Assembly (NCBI GenBank): GCA_938015805.1
Contig: CALLXF010000058.1
Coordinates: 1-64,000 of the forward strand
Origin: an uncultured Saprospiraceae bacterium
Lineage (GTDB): Bacteria > Bacteroidota > Bacteroidia > Chitinophagales > Saprospiraceae
Reading direction: 5' to 3'
Length of the DNA stretch: 64,000 nt
Shown in pieces: positions 17,415 to 25,940 of the stretch; the stretch's first letter is position 1, and the number at the start of each line of letters is the position of its first letter. The notes under the pieces were generated by a model that saw only the letters and a list, made by a program, of their open reading frames with translations, was not told the origin of the DNA and did not search any database. The position numbers and the translations under genes are program-made.

Positions 17415-20270
17415 TTAAATAAATCTATAACTCAAGCCTAATGAAAATGATCTTCCCGGATCGAAGTTTTCAAAAAGCTGGTCTTGAGCATTAAATGATT
17501 CGTAATGTTTTGTTCTAGATGAATTCAAAATGTTATTTGTTCCGATAGAGAATTTTAATTTTTGATCCGTTCCCAATCTCTTAGAAGCTTTAAAGTTTAA
17601 ACCGTGAAAAGGATTCTCAAAAACGTCTGGCACATTAGAAATTCCTACGATAGAAAGTCTTTCTCCTTGTACGTTGTAAGACATATTTACTTCCAAGCCA
17701 GTTTCTCTTTCGACGTAAGTCAAACCTGCATTTACTAAATACGGAGACTGCCCTACCATTTGTCTGCTTCTATTGATTTCTTCTCCATCTCTTTGAGCTA
17801 ATAATCTTCCTTGGTATTCGTTTTCTGTCATTTTAACAGAAGAATAAACTAGTGTCGTATTAACGTTAAATACTAGGTTGGATAAATATTGGCTTAAGCC
17901 TCCTAAAGAATTTCTATACTCTAACTCTACTCCTAGTAGATCAGCATTACCTACATTACGAGGGGTAAAACTAGATGGTGCAGTCGCATCGAATGCAGTC
18001 AGTTCGATAGGATTTATAAAGTGTTTATAAAAACCACTCACGGATACCATGCTTCCTCCAGGCATAAAGTATTCCCATCTGACATCCGCGTTATAGACTT
18101 TTACATCTTCCAAATCTATATTACCGATAAATAACCTTCCTGAAATTCTATCAGCAATCTGTGCAATAGACTTCTCTTTAAATGTAGGTCTCGCTAAGGT
18201 CTTAGAAAATGATGCTCTTAAATTCATCGTTTTACCTTCTTCATCTCTAAGCACTTTTGTGATTCCTAAACTCGGTAAAAAATCCAGTTCATCTAAGACT
18301 AATCTATTCTCAAATAAGTCAGTCTGTGGGTTAGTGATAAATTGTTTTCTACCGGTATACCAGTTTTGAGCCTGCTCTACTCTTACGCCGTAAACGGCTT
18401 TCCATGTATCTCCGATTTCCATCTCGTTCATTACATAACCAGAGAATATCTGCTGTCTTGCCTCATAAGATTTGGAAGGTTCAAATGCTCCTTTGACGAA
18501 AGTCCCTTTATTATTTTCTGGCGTCCATATATTTTCCTCCATAAATAACTCATTAGGATTACCTGTAAAATCGTAAGTCCCTCTTTTATGAAATGCAAAA
18601 TTATAGTCCAGAATAGAGAAGTCTCTATTTTTATACACACCGTAAAAGCCAGTTTTTATTTTATGTTTAAGATTAGAACCATTATCGATCTTATAGCTAA
18701 CATCAAATCGTCCAGCATAATTTTGCTCCTCTAGATCTCTATAGGTTCTAGTCGGAATTCCTGCTGTAGATGGGTTTAGCTCGTATTCCCCAGAATCAGG
18801 ATTTATCTCATATGCTGTGAGTCTGATATCTGGCTCTGACATTTTAGATAGTGTCGGAGAGAGCTGCCAATTTACTTCTAGATTTCCGTCGCCTACGCTA
18901 TGCGTTCCTTTTACGAGGAAATTAGAAACAGATCTCTCGGTAAATTCGAGTACACTTTTTTCTAAGACTGACTGCCCAAATTCTTTTCTAGTACTGTTTA
19001 TAAAAGCAGCTCTAGATTCTCCATTTTGAGAATGTAAAGCACTAAACGAAATTTTATGTTTTTGAGTTTTAAAAGCTAAACCAGCCAAAGTACTCCAAAG
19101 CACATTATTAGATCCGATCTGTCCCTGATCACTACGATCGTTAAACAATTCGTTTACATTACTGTCATTTAAGTCTTTAAAGTAGATCCCGAAAGTAGCA
19201 TTATCGTAATACTCATATTCGTTTCTGTAATTTGCAGAAAAGGTATATCCTAAATCATATCCGTTTCCATTAATCTGGTTTCCATAAGACAAGGCGTAGT
19301 TGCTATTAAGACCACTTCTTTCCCTAAGTGTGCTCATGATAGGAGAAAAACTATTTGTCAGTGTTGTGAGATAAGAGGTGTTATTAGTTCTTTCTGGAAT
19401 ACTAGTGTAAGGATGTAATGGTAAATCTCGTGTCCCATCGTCCATTCCTAGCTTATCGGTTCCTCCACCTTGATAAGTGATATACTGAGAATTAAGATTC
19501 ATATCAGGATTATAAGAAGCACCTGCTGATATATTTAAAGTCTGCGTTTCAGGAAAATCCTTAGTTTCTATATTTACCATTCCTCCTGTAAAATCTCCAG
19601 GTAGGTCCGGGGTAAAAGATTTATAAACGATGATATTATCTATCAGATTAGTCGGAAAAATATCTAATTGCACGGAGTTACGATCAGGATCAAGTCCTGG
19701 AACATCTAGACCATTTAAAATCGTTTTAGAATAACGATCACCTAGACCTCGGACCACTACATGTTTACCTCCTTCCACAGATACCCCAGTCACTCTTTTT
19801 ACTGCTGATCCTACATCACTGTCACCCGATCTTCTGATTGCCTGAGTAGTTACTCCGTCTAAAAGTCCTGGAGCTTTTTTCTGTATCGTGAGCATAGCTG
19901 CCTCTGTATTTCTAAGAGCTTTGGCGGTAACTACTACTTCTGTTAGTACTTCGCTAGCCTCGCTGAGAGACATATCTAATGTGGTTACCTCCCCTTCTTT
20001 TACTAACACATCAGAAACTACTAACTCAGCGTAACCAATATAACTTGCTGTAAAAGTATAAGTTCCGATGGGCAGTTCTGCTGAGAAAACCCCATCTAAA
20101 TCAGTGGATACTCCACTACCTGTCTCTGTAATAAGGATGTTTGCAAATGGTATGGTCTCTCCATTAGTACCATCTAATAATGTACCTCTAACGGTACCCG
20201 ATTGTGCAATTAAAAACGTAGCACATAACATCAGGCATACTACGATAAAAGATTGTTGCAATTTTTTCAT
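17415..20270 (-). CDS. TonB-dependent outer-membrane receptor
   Basis: About 951 residues from the ATG at 20270; a TTG four codons upstream is less likely. After a signal peptide comes a carboxypeptidase-like regulatory domain (about 25-110, with GYAELVVSDV), then a plug (about 120-240, VVVRGLGDRYSKTILNG) and a 22-strand barrel ending in LGLSYRFI. There is no SusD partner. Instead, a lipoprotein gene lies 76 bases upstream on the same strand, with a hairpin between. The operon promoter carries five TTAA repeats, so I infer import of a phosphate-containing or similar substrate in scarcity; the ligand is not evident from sequence. Confidence 0.9.
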   Translation of the reverse strand: MKKLQQSFIVVCLMLCATFLIAQSGTVRGTLLDGTNGETIPFANILITETGSGVSTDLDGVFSAELPIGTYTFTASYIGYAELVVSDVLVKEGEVTTLDMSLSEASEVLTEVVVTAKALRNTEAAMLTIQKKAPGLLDGVTTQAIRRSGDSDVGSAVKRVTGVSVEGGKHVVVRGLGDRYSKTILNGLDVPGLDPDRNSVQLDIFPTNLIDNIIVYKSFTPDLPGDFTGGMVNIETKDFPETQTLNISAGASYNPDMNLNSQYITYQGGGTDKLGMDDGTRDLPLHPYTSIPERTNNTSYLTTLTNSFSPIMSTLRERSGLNSNYALSYGNQINGNGYDLGYTFSANYRNEYEYYDNATFGIYFKDLNDSNVNELFNDRSDQGQIGSNNVLWSTLAGLAFKTQKHKISFSALHSQNGESRAAFINSTRKEFGQSVLEKSVLEFTERSVSNFLVKGTHSVGDGNLEVNWQLSPTLSKMSEPDIRLTAYEINPDSGEYELNPSTAGIPTRTYRDLEEQNYAGRFDVSYKIDNGSNLKHKIKTGFYGVYKNRDFSILDYNFAFHKRGTYDFTGNPNELFMEENIWTPENNKGTFVKGAFEPSKSYEARQQIFSGYVMNEMEIGDTWKAVYGVRVEQAQNWYTGRKQFITNPQTDLFENRLVLDELDFLPSLGITKVLRDEEGKTMNLRASFSKTLARPTFKEKSIAQIADRISGRLFIGNIDLEDVKVYNADVRWEYFMPGGSMVSVSGFYKHFINPIELTAFDATAPSSFTPRNVGNADLLGVELEYRNSLGGLSQYLSNLVFNVNTTLVYSSVKMTENEYQGRLLAQRDGEEINRSRQMVGQSPYLVNAGLTYVERETGLEVNMSYNVQGERLSIVGISNVPDVFENPFHGLNFKASKRLGTDQKLKFSIGTNNILNSSRTKHYESFNAQDQLFENFDPGRSFSLGLSYRFI

Positions 20271-20293
20271 TATTCGTTTCAATTAAAGTAATA

Positions 20294-20320
20294 GTGAAGA
20301 AGGTCTTCCACCTTCTCCAC
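20294..20320 (-). other. Intercistronic stem-loop between lipoprotein and receptor
   Basis: Eleven-base arms at 20294-20304 and 20310-20320 with one mismatch enclose a five-base loop. On the minus strand no T run follows, so it probably does not terminate but could tune the ratio of lipoprotein to receptor mRNA. On the plus strand TTTTT follows, with no gene ending there. Confidence 0.5.
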
Positions 20321-20346
20321 TTTTTGTTTATTTATCAATAGTATTT

Positions 20347-21768
20347 TTATAAATTTCCAGTTGCTTTAACCCATGACCAAGAATCAAAAACCGTAATATC
20401 TGCTCCTTTAGTGGCAGTAGAGTTATTATCATTATTAGCAGCACTTAAGATGTTTATGGCATCAGTTTGCATCATATCAGAGATGATACATTTCTCATCA
20501 TTTACGCAGTCTTTATCACCATACACATCCATCCAGTCTTCTACTGATACACCACCTACCCATTCTGAATTTTCGATTACTAAATTACCGTCGATATAGT
20601 TCTGGTAAGAATCAGACTTAGTCGTCATACAGTCACTCTCTTCACATGAGCTTCTAAGTTTTATATTATCTCCATAGCCTCTCCAAGATGCATTTCTGAT
20701 CGTACCTTGAGTTTTAGATTTTAAATCTGCAGCAGTATCGGCCTCTCCATCTTTGTCTATAAGCGTGATTCCATCAATCATAAAAAAGCCATCTGTAAGA
20801 GACCCTTCTGGACCATCTATTTCTAGTGCATTATCTCCTGCTGTAGCTCCAGACTGGATTACTACTGCATTAGTTATGGTTCCTGAGTAGTTCTGATCGA
20901 TATCTAATCCATCATCTTCTCCGTATGCAACAACTACATTAGAACAGTTTACTGTTCCTCCAAACCACTCGACACCGTCATCTAGATTTGCAACTACTTC
21001 GATATTTTCCACTACAGTTCCGTTTCCTACACCACCAAAAGTGATCCCATTTATCTCATTATCTGCACCTATAGAAATCCCTCCATGTCTTACAGAAACA
21101 TATCTTATCACACCAGAGTTATCCGCTGGATCATTACCACCGTACTCACCGATTCCTTCGCCTGGAGGAAGACCTTCGATGAGGGCTTCGTTATCACCAT
21201 CAGCAGCAGAAATAGGAGCTTTACCTAGTATTATTAATCCTCCCCATAACTGATTATCAAATTCGTCTAAATTAGGAGATACAATCTGACCAGATACAAT
21301 CTGATCTGTAACAGAAGTAAAAATAATAGGCTCTGAGGATGTACCTTGAGCAAATAGTTTTGCCCCTCTAGCGATAACTAAAGCAGAGGCTAACGTACCT
21401 GGATCATCCTCTCCTTTTATAACCGTACCTGCTTCTATGGTAAGGGTACAACCATCCGTTACGATCACTTTACCAGAAAGTACATATATCTTATCTTTTG
21501 TCCATGTTTCTGAACAATCTAAAATTCCTGATTTAGTAATTACGGACGATCCTGAATTATCCTCTATACAGTCGCAGTTAGCTGTTAAGATTTCTCCTGC
21601 AGCACAGGTTATCCCATCACATGGATTAATAGCTACACAATTACAATTAATATCTAGAACTTCCCCAGACGCACATGTCGTTGTACAGTCTGCACTATCA
21701 TCACCACAAGCTACCGCAAATGTTATTAGGCCGATTGCAAGGAATAAAAGTTTTAATGTTTTTAGCAT
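20347..21768 (-). CDS. Cys-rich lipoprotein with beta-helix-like body
   Basis: A 473-residue lipoprotein: the lipobox LITFAVACGDD puts the lipidated cysteine at about residue 21. Two copies of a mini-motif, C-x3-C-x2-GE-x5-NCxC, follow (about 28-67). The body (about 75-470) has GVISGxx/VIARGAKLFAQGTSSEPIIFTS segments typical of right-handed parallel beta-helix proteins. I recognise it as a family often encoded beside TonB receptors in Bacteroidota, but no function is established. Probably it is a surface-exposed partner that captures or processes the receptor's ligand. It is the first gene of the operon, with a strong -7 box at 21843-21850 and PHO-like repeats above it. Confidence 0.7.
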   Translation of the reverse strand: MLKTLKLLFLAIGLITFAVACGDDSADCTTTCASGEVLDINCNCVAINPCDGITCAAGEILTANCDCIEDNSGSSVITKSGILDCSETWTKDKIYVLSGKVIVTDGCTLTIEAGTVIKGEDDPGTLASALVIARGAKLFAQGTSSEPIIFTSVTDQIVSGQIVSPNLDEFDNQLWGGLIILGKAPISAADGDNEALIEGLPPGEGIGEYGGNDPADNSGVIRYVSVRHGGISIGADNEINGITFGGVGNGTVVENIEVVANLDDGVEWFGGTVNCSNVVVAYGEDDGLDIDQNYSGTITNAVVIQSGATAGDNALEIDGPEGSLTDGFFMIDGITLIDKDGEADTAADLKSKTQGTIRNASWRGYGDNIKLRSSCEESDCMTTKSDSYQNYIDGNLVIENSEWVGGVSVEDWMDVYGDKDCVNDEKCIISDMMQTDAINILSAANNDNNSTATKGADITVFDSWSWVKATGNL

Positions 21769-21830
21769 TTTTTACTATGTTTAGTTTTTAAAAGGATTTT
21801 TTACGATCAATATCTATATCTACTACCTCT

Positions 21831-21842
21831 TATCGTACGATA
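21831..21842. promoter_or_regulatory. 12-base perfect palindrome at the lipoprotein promoter
   Basis: TATCGTACGATA adjoins the downstream edge of the -7 box, so it lies at the expected transcription start. It may be a repressor site or chance; no second copy in an intergenic region was seen. Confidence 0.35.
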
Positions 21843-21850
21843 CAAAAGTA
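21843..21850 (-). promoter_or_regulatory. -7 promoter box, lipoprotein/TonB receptor operon
   Basis: TACTTTTG on the minus strand, identical to the porin promoter box. The nearest TTAA repeat begins 23 bases upstream, the same distance as at 58670/58693. Confidence 0.6.
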
Positions 21851-21865
21851 GGAGGTGTATATGCA

Positions 21866-21930
21866 CTGAGCGTTAAGGCAATATTAACTGTAGGTTAAGA
21901 ATGTATCTTTAGTTCTTAACGGTGGCTTAA
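21866..21930 (-). promoter_or_regulatory. Five phased PHO-like repeats, lipoprotein/receptor operon
   Basis: Read on the minus strand: TTAAGCCACCG, TTAAGAACTAA, a 10-base gap, TTAACCTACAG, TTAATATTGCC, TTAACGCTCAG. TTAA falls at 21927, 21916, 21895, 21884 and 21873, i.e. steps of 11, 21, 11 and 11. The last two 11-mers match 17 of 22 bases of the element at 58697-58718. They lie just upstream of the -7 box. Confidence 0.65.
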
Positions 21931-22008
21931 CAAAGGACGGAGGTAACTATTTTTAATATATAAACTATTGATTAACAATCCTCACAACACTTAACAAGAT
22001 ATTAGCGT

Positions 22009-22434
22009 ATGACTTTAAGACCGTTCCACTTAGCAATACCCGTTAAAGATTTAGAATTATGTAGAACTTTTTATCGGGATGTTTTACAATGTCCAGAAGG
22101 GAGAAGCGATACTCACTGGGTAGACTTTAATCTATACGGGCATCAGCTTGTTATACATCAGAAAGAGGGCTTTGAGCCCAATGTCTCTAAAAATACTAAT
22201 CCAGTAGATGGACATCAAGTACCGGTACCCCATTTTGGGATCGTATTATCTTTGGAACAATGGAGAACATTGGCCGAAAGGCTAAAAAATATGCAAATTC
22301 CGTTTCTTATAGAACCGTACATCCGTTTTGAGGGACAACCTGGAGAACAGGCTACAATGTTTTTTCTAGATCCTGAGGGGAACGCTCTAGAGTTTAAGGG
22401 ATTTGAAGATTTAGATAATTTATTTGCTCAATAA
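22009..22434 (+). CDS. VOC-superfamily (glyoxalase-like) protein
   Basis: A 141-residue protein with the VOC fold: it opens with RPFHLAIPVKDLELCRTFYRDVLQCPEGR and ends with FFLDPEGNALEFKGF. The putative metal ligands are His near residue 7, His in VPHFGIVL (about 73) and Glu in ALEFKG (about 129), the usual glyoxalase/dioxygenase layout. The reaction is not predictable. It starts at ATG 22009, 61 bases before the nitrilase, so the two may form an operon for a shared small-molecule pathway. Confidence 0.8.
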   Translation: MTLRPFHLAIPVKDLELCRTFYRDVLQCPEGRSDTHWVDFNLYGHQLVIHQKEGFEPNVSKNTNPVDGHQVPVPHFGIVLSLEQWRTLAERLKNMQIPFLIEPYIRFEGQPGEQATMFFLDPEGNALEFKGFEDLDNLFAQ

Positions 22435-22494
22435 TACCATTTAAGCCAAAGTGATTTACAAACGATTAAGAAAACCACAACCTAAACTTATATC

Positions 22495-23442
22495 ATGAAT
22501 GAACTAAAAGTAGGACTTGCCCAGATCTCTTCTGTTTGGTTAAATAAAGAAAAAACAATATTAAAAGTACTCGATTATATAAATCAAGCGGCAATAGATA
22601 AATGTAAATTGGTTGTTTTTGGAGAGGCAGTTTTACCTGCATATCCATTTTGGTTATCGATTACTGACGGAGCTGTTTTTAATGATCAGACCCAAAAAGA
22701 AATTCACGCACATTATATAAAAAATGCAGTTTGTATCACCGACGGAGATTTAGATCGTATCTGTAAACTTGCGAAAGAAAAATCTATAGCTATCTATCTC
22801 GGAACTATAGAAAGACCTGCTGATAGAGGTGGTCATAGTCTGTACTGTACTTTAGTCTATATCGATGCAGATGGCAATATAAGATCGACTCATCGTAAAA
22901 TACGTCCTACCTATGAGGAACGACTAGCGTGGTCAGCAGGTGATGGTCATGGATTACAAACTCATAAACTAGGTAACTTTATGCTTGGAGGTTTAAACTG
23001 CTGGGAAAACTGGATGCCTCTCAGTAGGACAGCTCTCTACGCTCAGGGAGAAAACATCCATGTCGCAGTGTGGCCAGGATGCGTCAGAAACACCATCGAT
23101 ATTACTCCATTTATTGCCAAAGAATCTAGATCCTATTCTATAGGAGTTTGCGGACTTTTTGGTAAGGAACAGATTACATCGGACATACCGCATTACGATA
23201 AAATGCAAGAACACTGTCCTGATATTATAGCTGATGGTGGAACTTGTATCGCTGCTCCTAATGGAGAATGGCTCATCGCTCCAATCTCTCACCAAGAAGG
23301 ATTATTTGTTGCTGATCTTGATATCCAAAAGGTTTATGAAGAAAGACAAAATTTTGATCCAGTGGGTCATTATTCTAGACCAGATGTCACTAAACTAATG
23401 GTCAATAGAGAAAGACAGTCACTCGTAACTTTTGAGGATTAA
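22495..23442 (+). CDS. Nitrilase-superfamily carbon-nitrogen hydrolase
   Basis: A 315-residue cytoplasmic enzyme of the nitrilase branch. The catalytic triad is visible: Glu in VVFGEAVLPAYPFW (about 44), Lys in STHRKIRPTYEE (about 133) and Cys in GGLNCWENWMPL (about 168). The CWEN context and length fit true nitrilases, which convert nitriles to acids and ammonia, rather than amidases. No nitrile-hydratase or aldoxime genes are adjacent. It lies 60 bases after the VOC gene on the same strand. Confidence 0.87.
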   Translation: MNELKVGLAQISSVWLNKEKTILKVLDYINQAAIDKCKLVVFGEAVLPAYPFWLSITDGAVFNDQTQKEIHAHYIKNAVCITDGDLDRICKLAKEKSIAIYLGTIERPADRGGHSLYCTLVYIDADGNIRSTHRKIRPTYEERLAWSAGDGHGLQTHKLGNFMLGGLNCWENWMPLSRTALYAQGENIHVAVWPGCVRNTIDITPFIAKESRSYSIGVCGLFGKEQITSDIPHYDKMQEHCPDIIADGGTCIAAPNGEWLIAPISHQEGLFVADLDIQKVYEERQNFDPVGHYSRPDVTKLMVNRERQSLVTFED

Positions 23443-23513
23443 TCTAAAAAATGATTTCCTTAACTGGATATTCTGCTTTAGAAATTTATAATTATAAAAA
23501 AGAACACTAACTC

Positions 23514-23526
23514 ATTGGCGAAAGCC
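23514..23526 (+). repeat. Intergenic copy of iterated motif ATTGGCGAAAGCC
   Basis: The only copy outside a gene, between the nitrilase stop and the convergent lipoprotein stop. This copy shows the motif is not merely a preferred peptide. Confidence 0.7.
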
Positions 23527-23531
23527 GCATA

Positions 23532-24080
23532 TTAGTTGCATTCCATGTCTAGTAAATCTATATCTGGTGCTCCATTATAGTTAGGATCGAGATAATAATT
23601 TACCCAGTTTACATCTCCACCACTTTCCGTCAAATAAAATATTTTATAAAAACCTTGCCCTAGATTACTTAAATCTAGATTAAATGTATTTCCAGAAGCG
23701 TCATATTCCTCTAGTGCAATTTCCTCAATGTCTTCTATATCTACGCTTATCGACAAAGACGCAATTTCTATGTTGGTATTTGTGGTATCGATAACGCAAG
23801 TAGCAGGTGTGATCCAAATTTTCCTAAACTCCTCTGATCCTAAGAATGCAATGTTTCCATTACCAGGCACAGGAAATAGTATTCCATCTCCAGGATTCTG
23901 ATTAGGTGTTTTCCATTTACCCATAGAAGCTCCGCTCGCATCTAACATATCTAGCCCAGTCACGGCTCGGAGCGACTGATAATCTAATTCTTGAGTTTTA
24001 TTAACCATTACATCAGTACAAGCACTAAATACCATGATCATACACAGTAAGAGCATCAAAGAAGAAGTAATCCATTTCAT
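23532..24080 (-). CDS. Uncharacterised lipoprotein
   Basis: The ATG at 24080 is preferred because it opens a lipoprotein signal (MKWITSSLMLLLCMIMVFSAC); an upstream start adds 39 residues without purpose. The mature protein is about 160 residues, starting CTDVMVNKTQELDYQSLRAVTG, with acidic patches and a C-terminal cysteine (DMECN). I do not recognise the family. It is divergent from the RluA-like gene and convergent with the nitrilase gene, so its position gives no functional clue. Confidence 0.6.
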   Translation of the reverse strand: MKWITSSLMLLLCMIMVFSACTDVMVNKTQELDYQSLRAVTGLDMLDASGASMGKWKTPNQNPGDGILFPVPGNGNIAFLGSEEFRKIWITPATCVIDTTNTNIEIASLSISVDIEDIEEIALEEYDASGNTFNLDLSNLGQGFYKIFYLTESGGDVNWVNYYLDPNYNGAPDIDLLDMECN

Positions 24081-24143
24081 AGTCGTTATTTGTATTGTAA
24101 AAATATAAGAATTCCAATAAAGATCGACTTTAGAATATACCTT

Positions 24144-24151
24144 TACCTTTG
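24144..24151 (+). promoter_or_regulatory. -7 promoter box for the RluA-like gene
   Basis: TACCTTTG, an exact TAnnTTTG match, 24 bases before the TTG at 24175. This rules out starts further upstream and supports the TTG. Confidence 0.5.
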
Positions 24152-24174
24152 TCGAATTTAAACAAGTACAACCA

Positions 24175-25848
24175 TTGCTCGAAAAGTATTTTTGCACATT
24201 TCCATTTGATGTTTCGGAAGATGATCTTCCCGACTCATTTACCTATCCTTTTTATTATAAACCGCATCCGCTCTGCATCAAAGCTAGCAAGATATTACAA
24301 GAGAAAATTTTATCAACTCCAGAATTTTCAAATCATTTTAAGGATCAAAAAGGAGGATGGAAAATAGGTAAGATGATGGGGGTAATGATCGTAAAAAATG
24401 AAAAGAACGATATCGGTTACCTTTGTGCATTTTCCGGAAAAATAGATGAGAGGTCTGTCATTTATCCATTTGTAACTCCTGTTTACAACTTTGCAGATAA
24501 GACAAACTTTTACAGAAAAGGAGAACTCATCCTTAATGAGATGAATGTAAAAATAGAGCAGCTAGAGCAGTCGGAAGATTACGCTAGAGCGAATAAAAAA
24601 CTATCCATAAAATCAAAAGATATAGATCAAAAACTAAATGCGGATAAGGCAAAGATGAAAACTCTAAAACTAGAAAGAGACCGCCTTAGAAAAACTGCGA
24701 AAGAGAAATTACCTATCACTGAACTTGCAATACTGGAAGAAAAATTAAAGAACGAAAGTCTAGGTCAACAATTTGCTTTTAAAGAATATCAGAACTATTT
24801 GATGATGCAGAAAGCTGAGTTGCAAAAAGAAGTAGACAAGTACAAGATACCGTTACAGCAATTAAGAAAAGACCGTAAAGCCCTATCTCAGAAACTGCAA
24901 GATCAACTTTTTGAATCATATACTTTCTTAAACGCAAGGAGAGAAGAAAACAATCTAAAAAAGATTTTCCAAAGTACGTTTTTTAAAACACCACCCTCTG
25001 GAGCGGGAGATTGTGCAGCTCCTAAGCTATTGCAGTTTGCTTATAAAAATAATTTACAACCTGTAGCTATTGCCGAATTCTGGTGGGGAAAATCACCAGC
25101 CCAGGAAATTAGAAAACACAAATTATACTACCCTGCTTGCCGAGGAAAATGCGAACCTATACTGGGACATATGCTAGAGGGACTAAATGTCGACCCTAAT
25201 CCCATGCTTACAAATCCGGCTCTCGGCAAAATACTAGATATTATTTACGAGGATAAATACATGCTCGCTGTTAATAAACCGGCTGACTTCCTATCAGTAC
25301 CGGGAAAAAACATAGAAGACTCCGTATGGCTCCGTATGAAGCATAAATACCCAGATGCTACTGGGCCACTTATCATACACCGTCTGGACATGTCTACTTC
25401 AGGAATACTACTCATCGCTAAGTCTTCTGATATATATAAGCCACTGCAAAAACAATTTATGACCAGAGATATCTCTAAGTCTTACGTTGCTGTTCTAGAA
25501 GGTATTATTGAGACAGATAATGGCATTATAGATCTTCCCCTAAGAGGAGATTTTTATGATCGCCCGAGACAGATTGTTTGTCACGAACATGGGAAATCGT
25601 CTCGTACAAAATGGGAAACCATCAAGCGATTAGATAATAAAACGAAGGTTAGATTTTATCCCATAACAGGAAGAACTCACCAGCTCCGTGTTCATGCAGC
25701 TCATCCTGAAGGATTAAACCTAGCTATCGTAGGTGACGATCTATATGGACAATCTGCAGATCGACTCTACCTCCATGCGGAAGAGATTTCCTTTACGCAT
25801 CCTATCACTCAGGAACGAGTCCATCTAAAGGCAGAAGCTCCGTTTTAA
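24175..25848 (+). CDS. RluA-family RNA pseudouridine synthase, long form
   Basis: A 557-residue protein. The C-terminal 215 residues hold the RluA-type synthase, with the catalytic aspartate in HRLDMSTSGILLIAK near 402-416 and the GRTHQLRVH motif near 501. The front half is unusual: a conserved N-terminal domain (about 1-110), a coiled coil (about 115-270) and a cysteine-bearing segment (SGAGDCAAP, YYPACRGKC). It would make pseudouridine in rRNA or tRNA; the extra part may aid RNA choice. The start is TTG at 24175, the only usable codon after the promoter box at 24144. Confidence 0.85.
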   Translation: MLEKYFCTFPFDVSEDDLPDSFTYPFYYKPHPLCIKASKILQEKILSTPEFSNHFKDQKGGWKIGKMMGVMIVKNEKNDIGYLCAFSGKIDERSVIYPFVTPVYNFADKTNFYRKGELILNEMNVKIEQLEQSEDYARANKKLSIKSKDIDQKLNADKAKMKTLKLERDRLRKTAKEKLPITELAILEEKLKNESLGQQFAFKEYQNYLMMQKAELQKEVDKYKIPLQQLRKDRKALSQKLQDQLFESYTFLNARREENNLKKIFQSTFFKTPPSGAGDCAAPKLLQFAYKNNLQPVAIAEFWWGKSPAQEIRKHKLYYPACRGKCEPILGHMLEGLNVDPNPMLTNPALGKILDIIYEDKYMLAVNKPADFLSVPGKNIEDSVWLRMKHKYPDATGPLIIHRLDMSTSGILLIAKSSDIYKPLQKQFMTRDISKSYVAVLEGIIETDNGIIDLPLRGDFYDRPRQIVCHEHGKSSRTKWETIKRLDNKTKVRFYPITGRTHQLRVHAAHPEGLNLAIVGDDLYGQSADRLYLHAEEISFTHPITQERVHLKAEAPF

Positions 25849-25875
25849 CATTACAACAGATAATAGTTAGTAGCG

Positions 25876-25914
25876 AAAAAAAAGGAGCATCTCTTATTAC
25901 TCTAGAGATACTCC
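25876..25914 (-). terminator. Rho-independent terminator after the repeat protein
   Basis: Eleven-base arms at 25884-25894 and 25904-25914 with one mismatch, followed on the minus strand by an eight-T run. It serves the gene ending at 25941. Confidence 0.8.
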
Positions 25915-25940
25915 ATTTACAATTTTGTTAGGGCTTGTTA

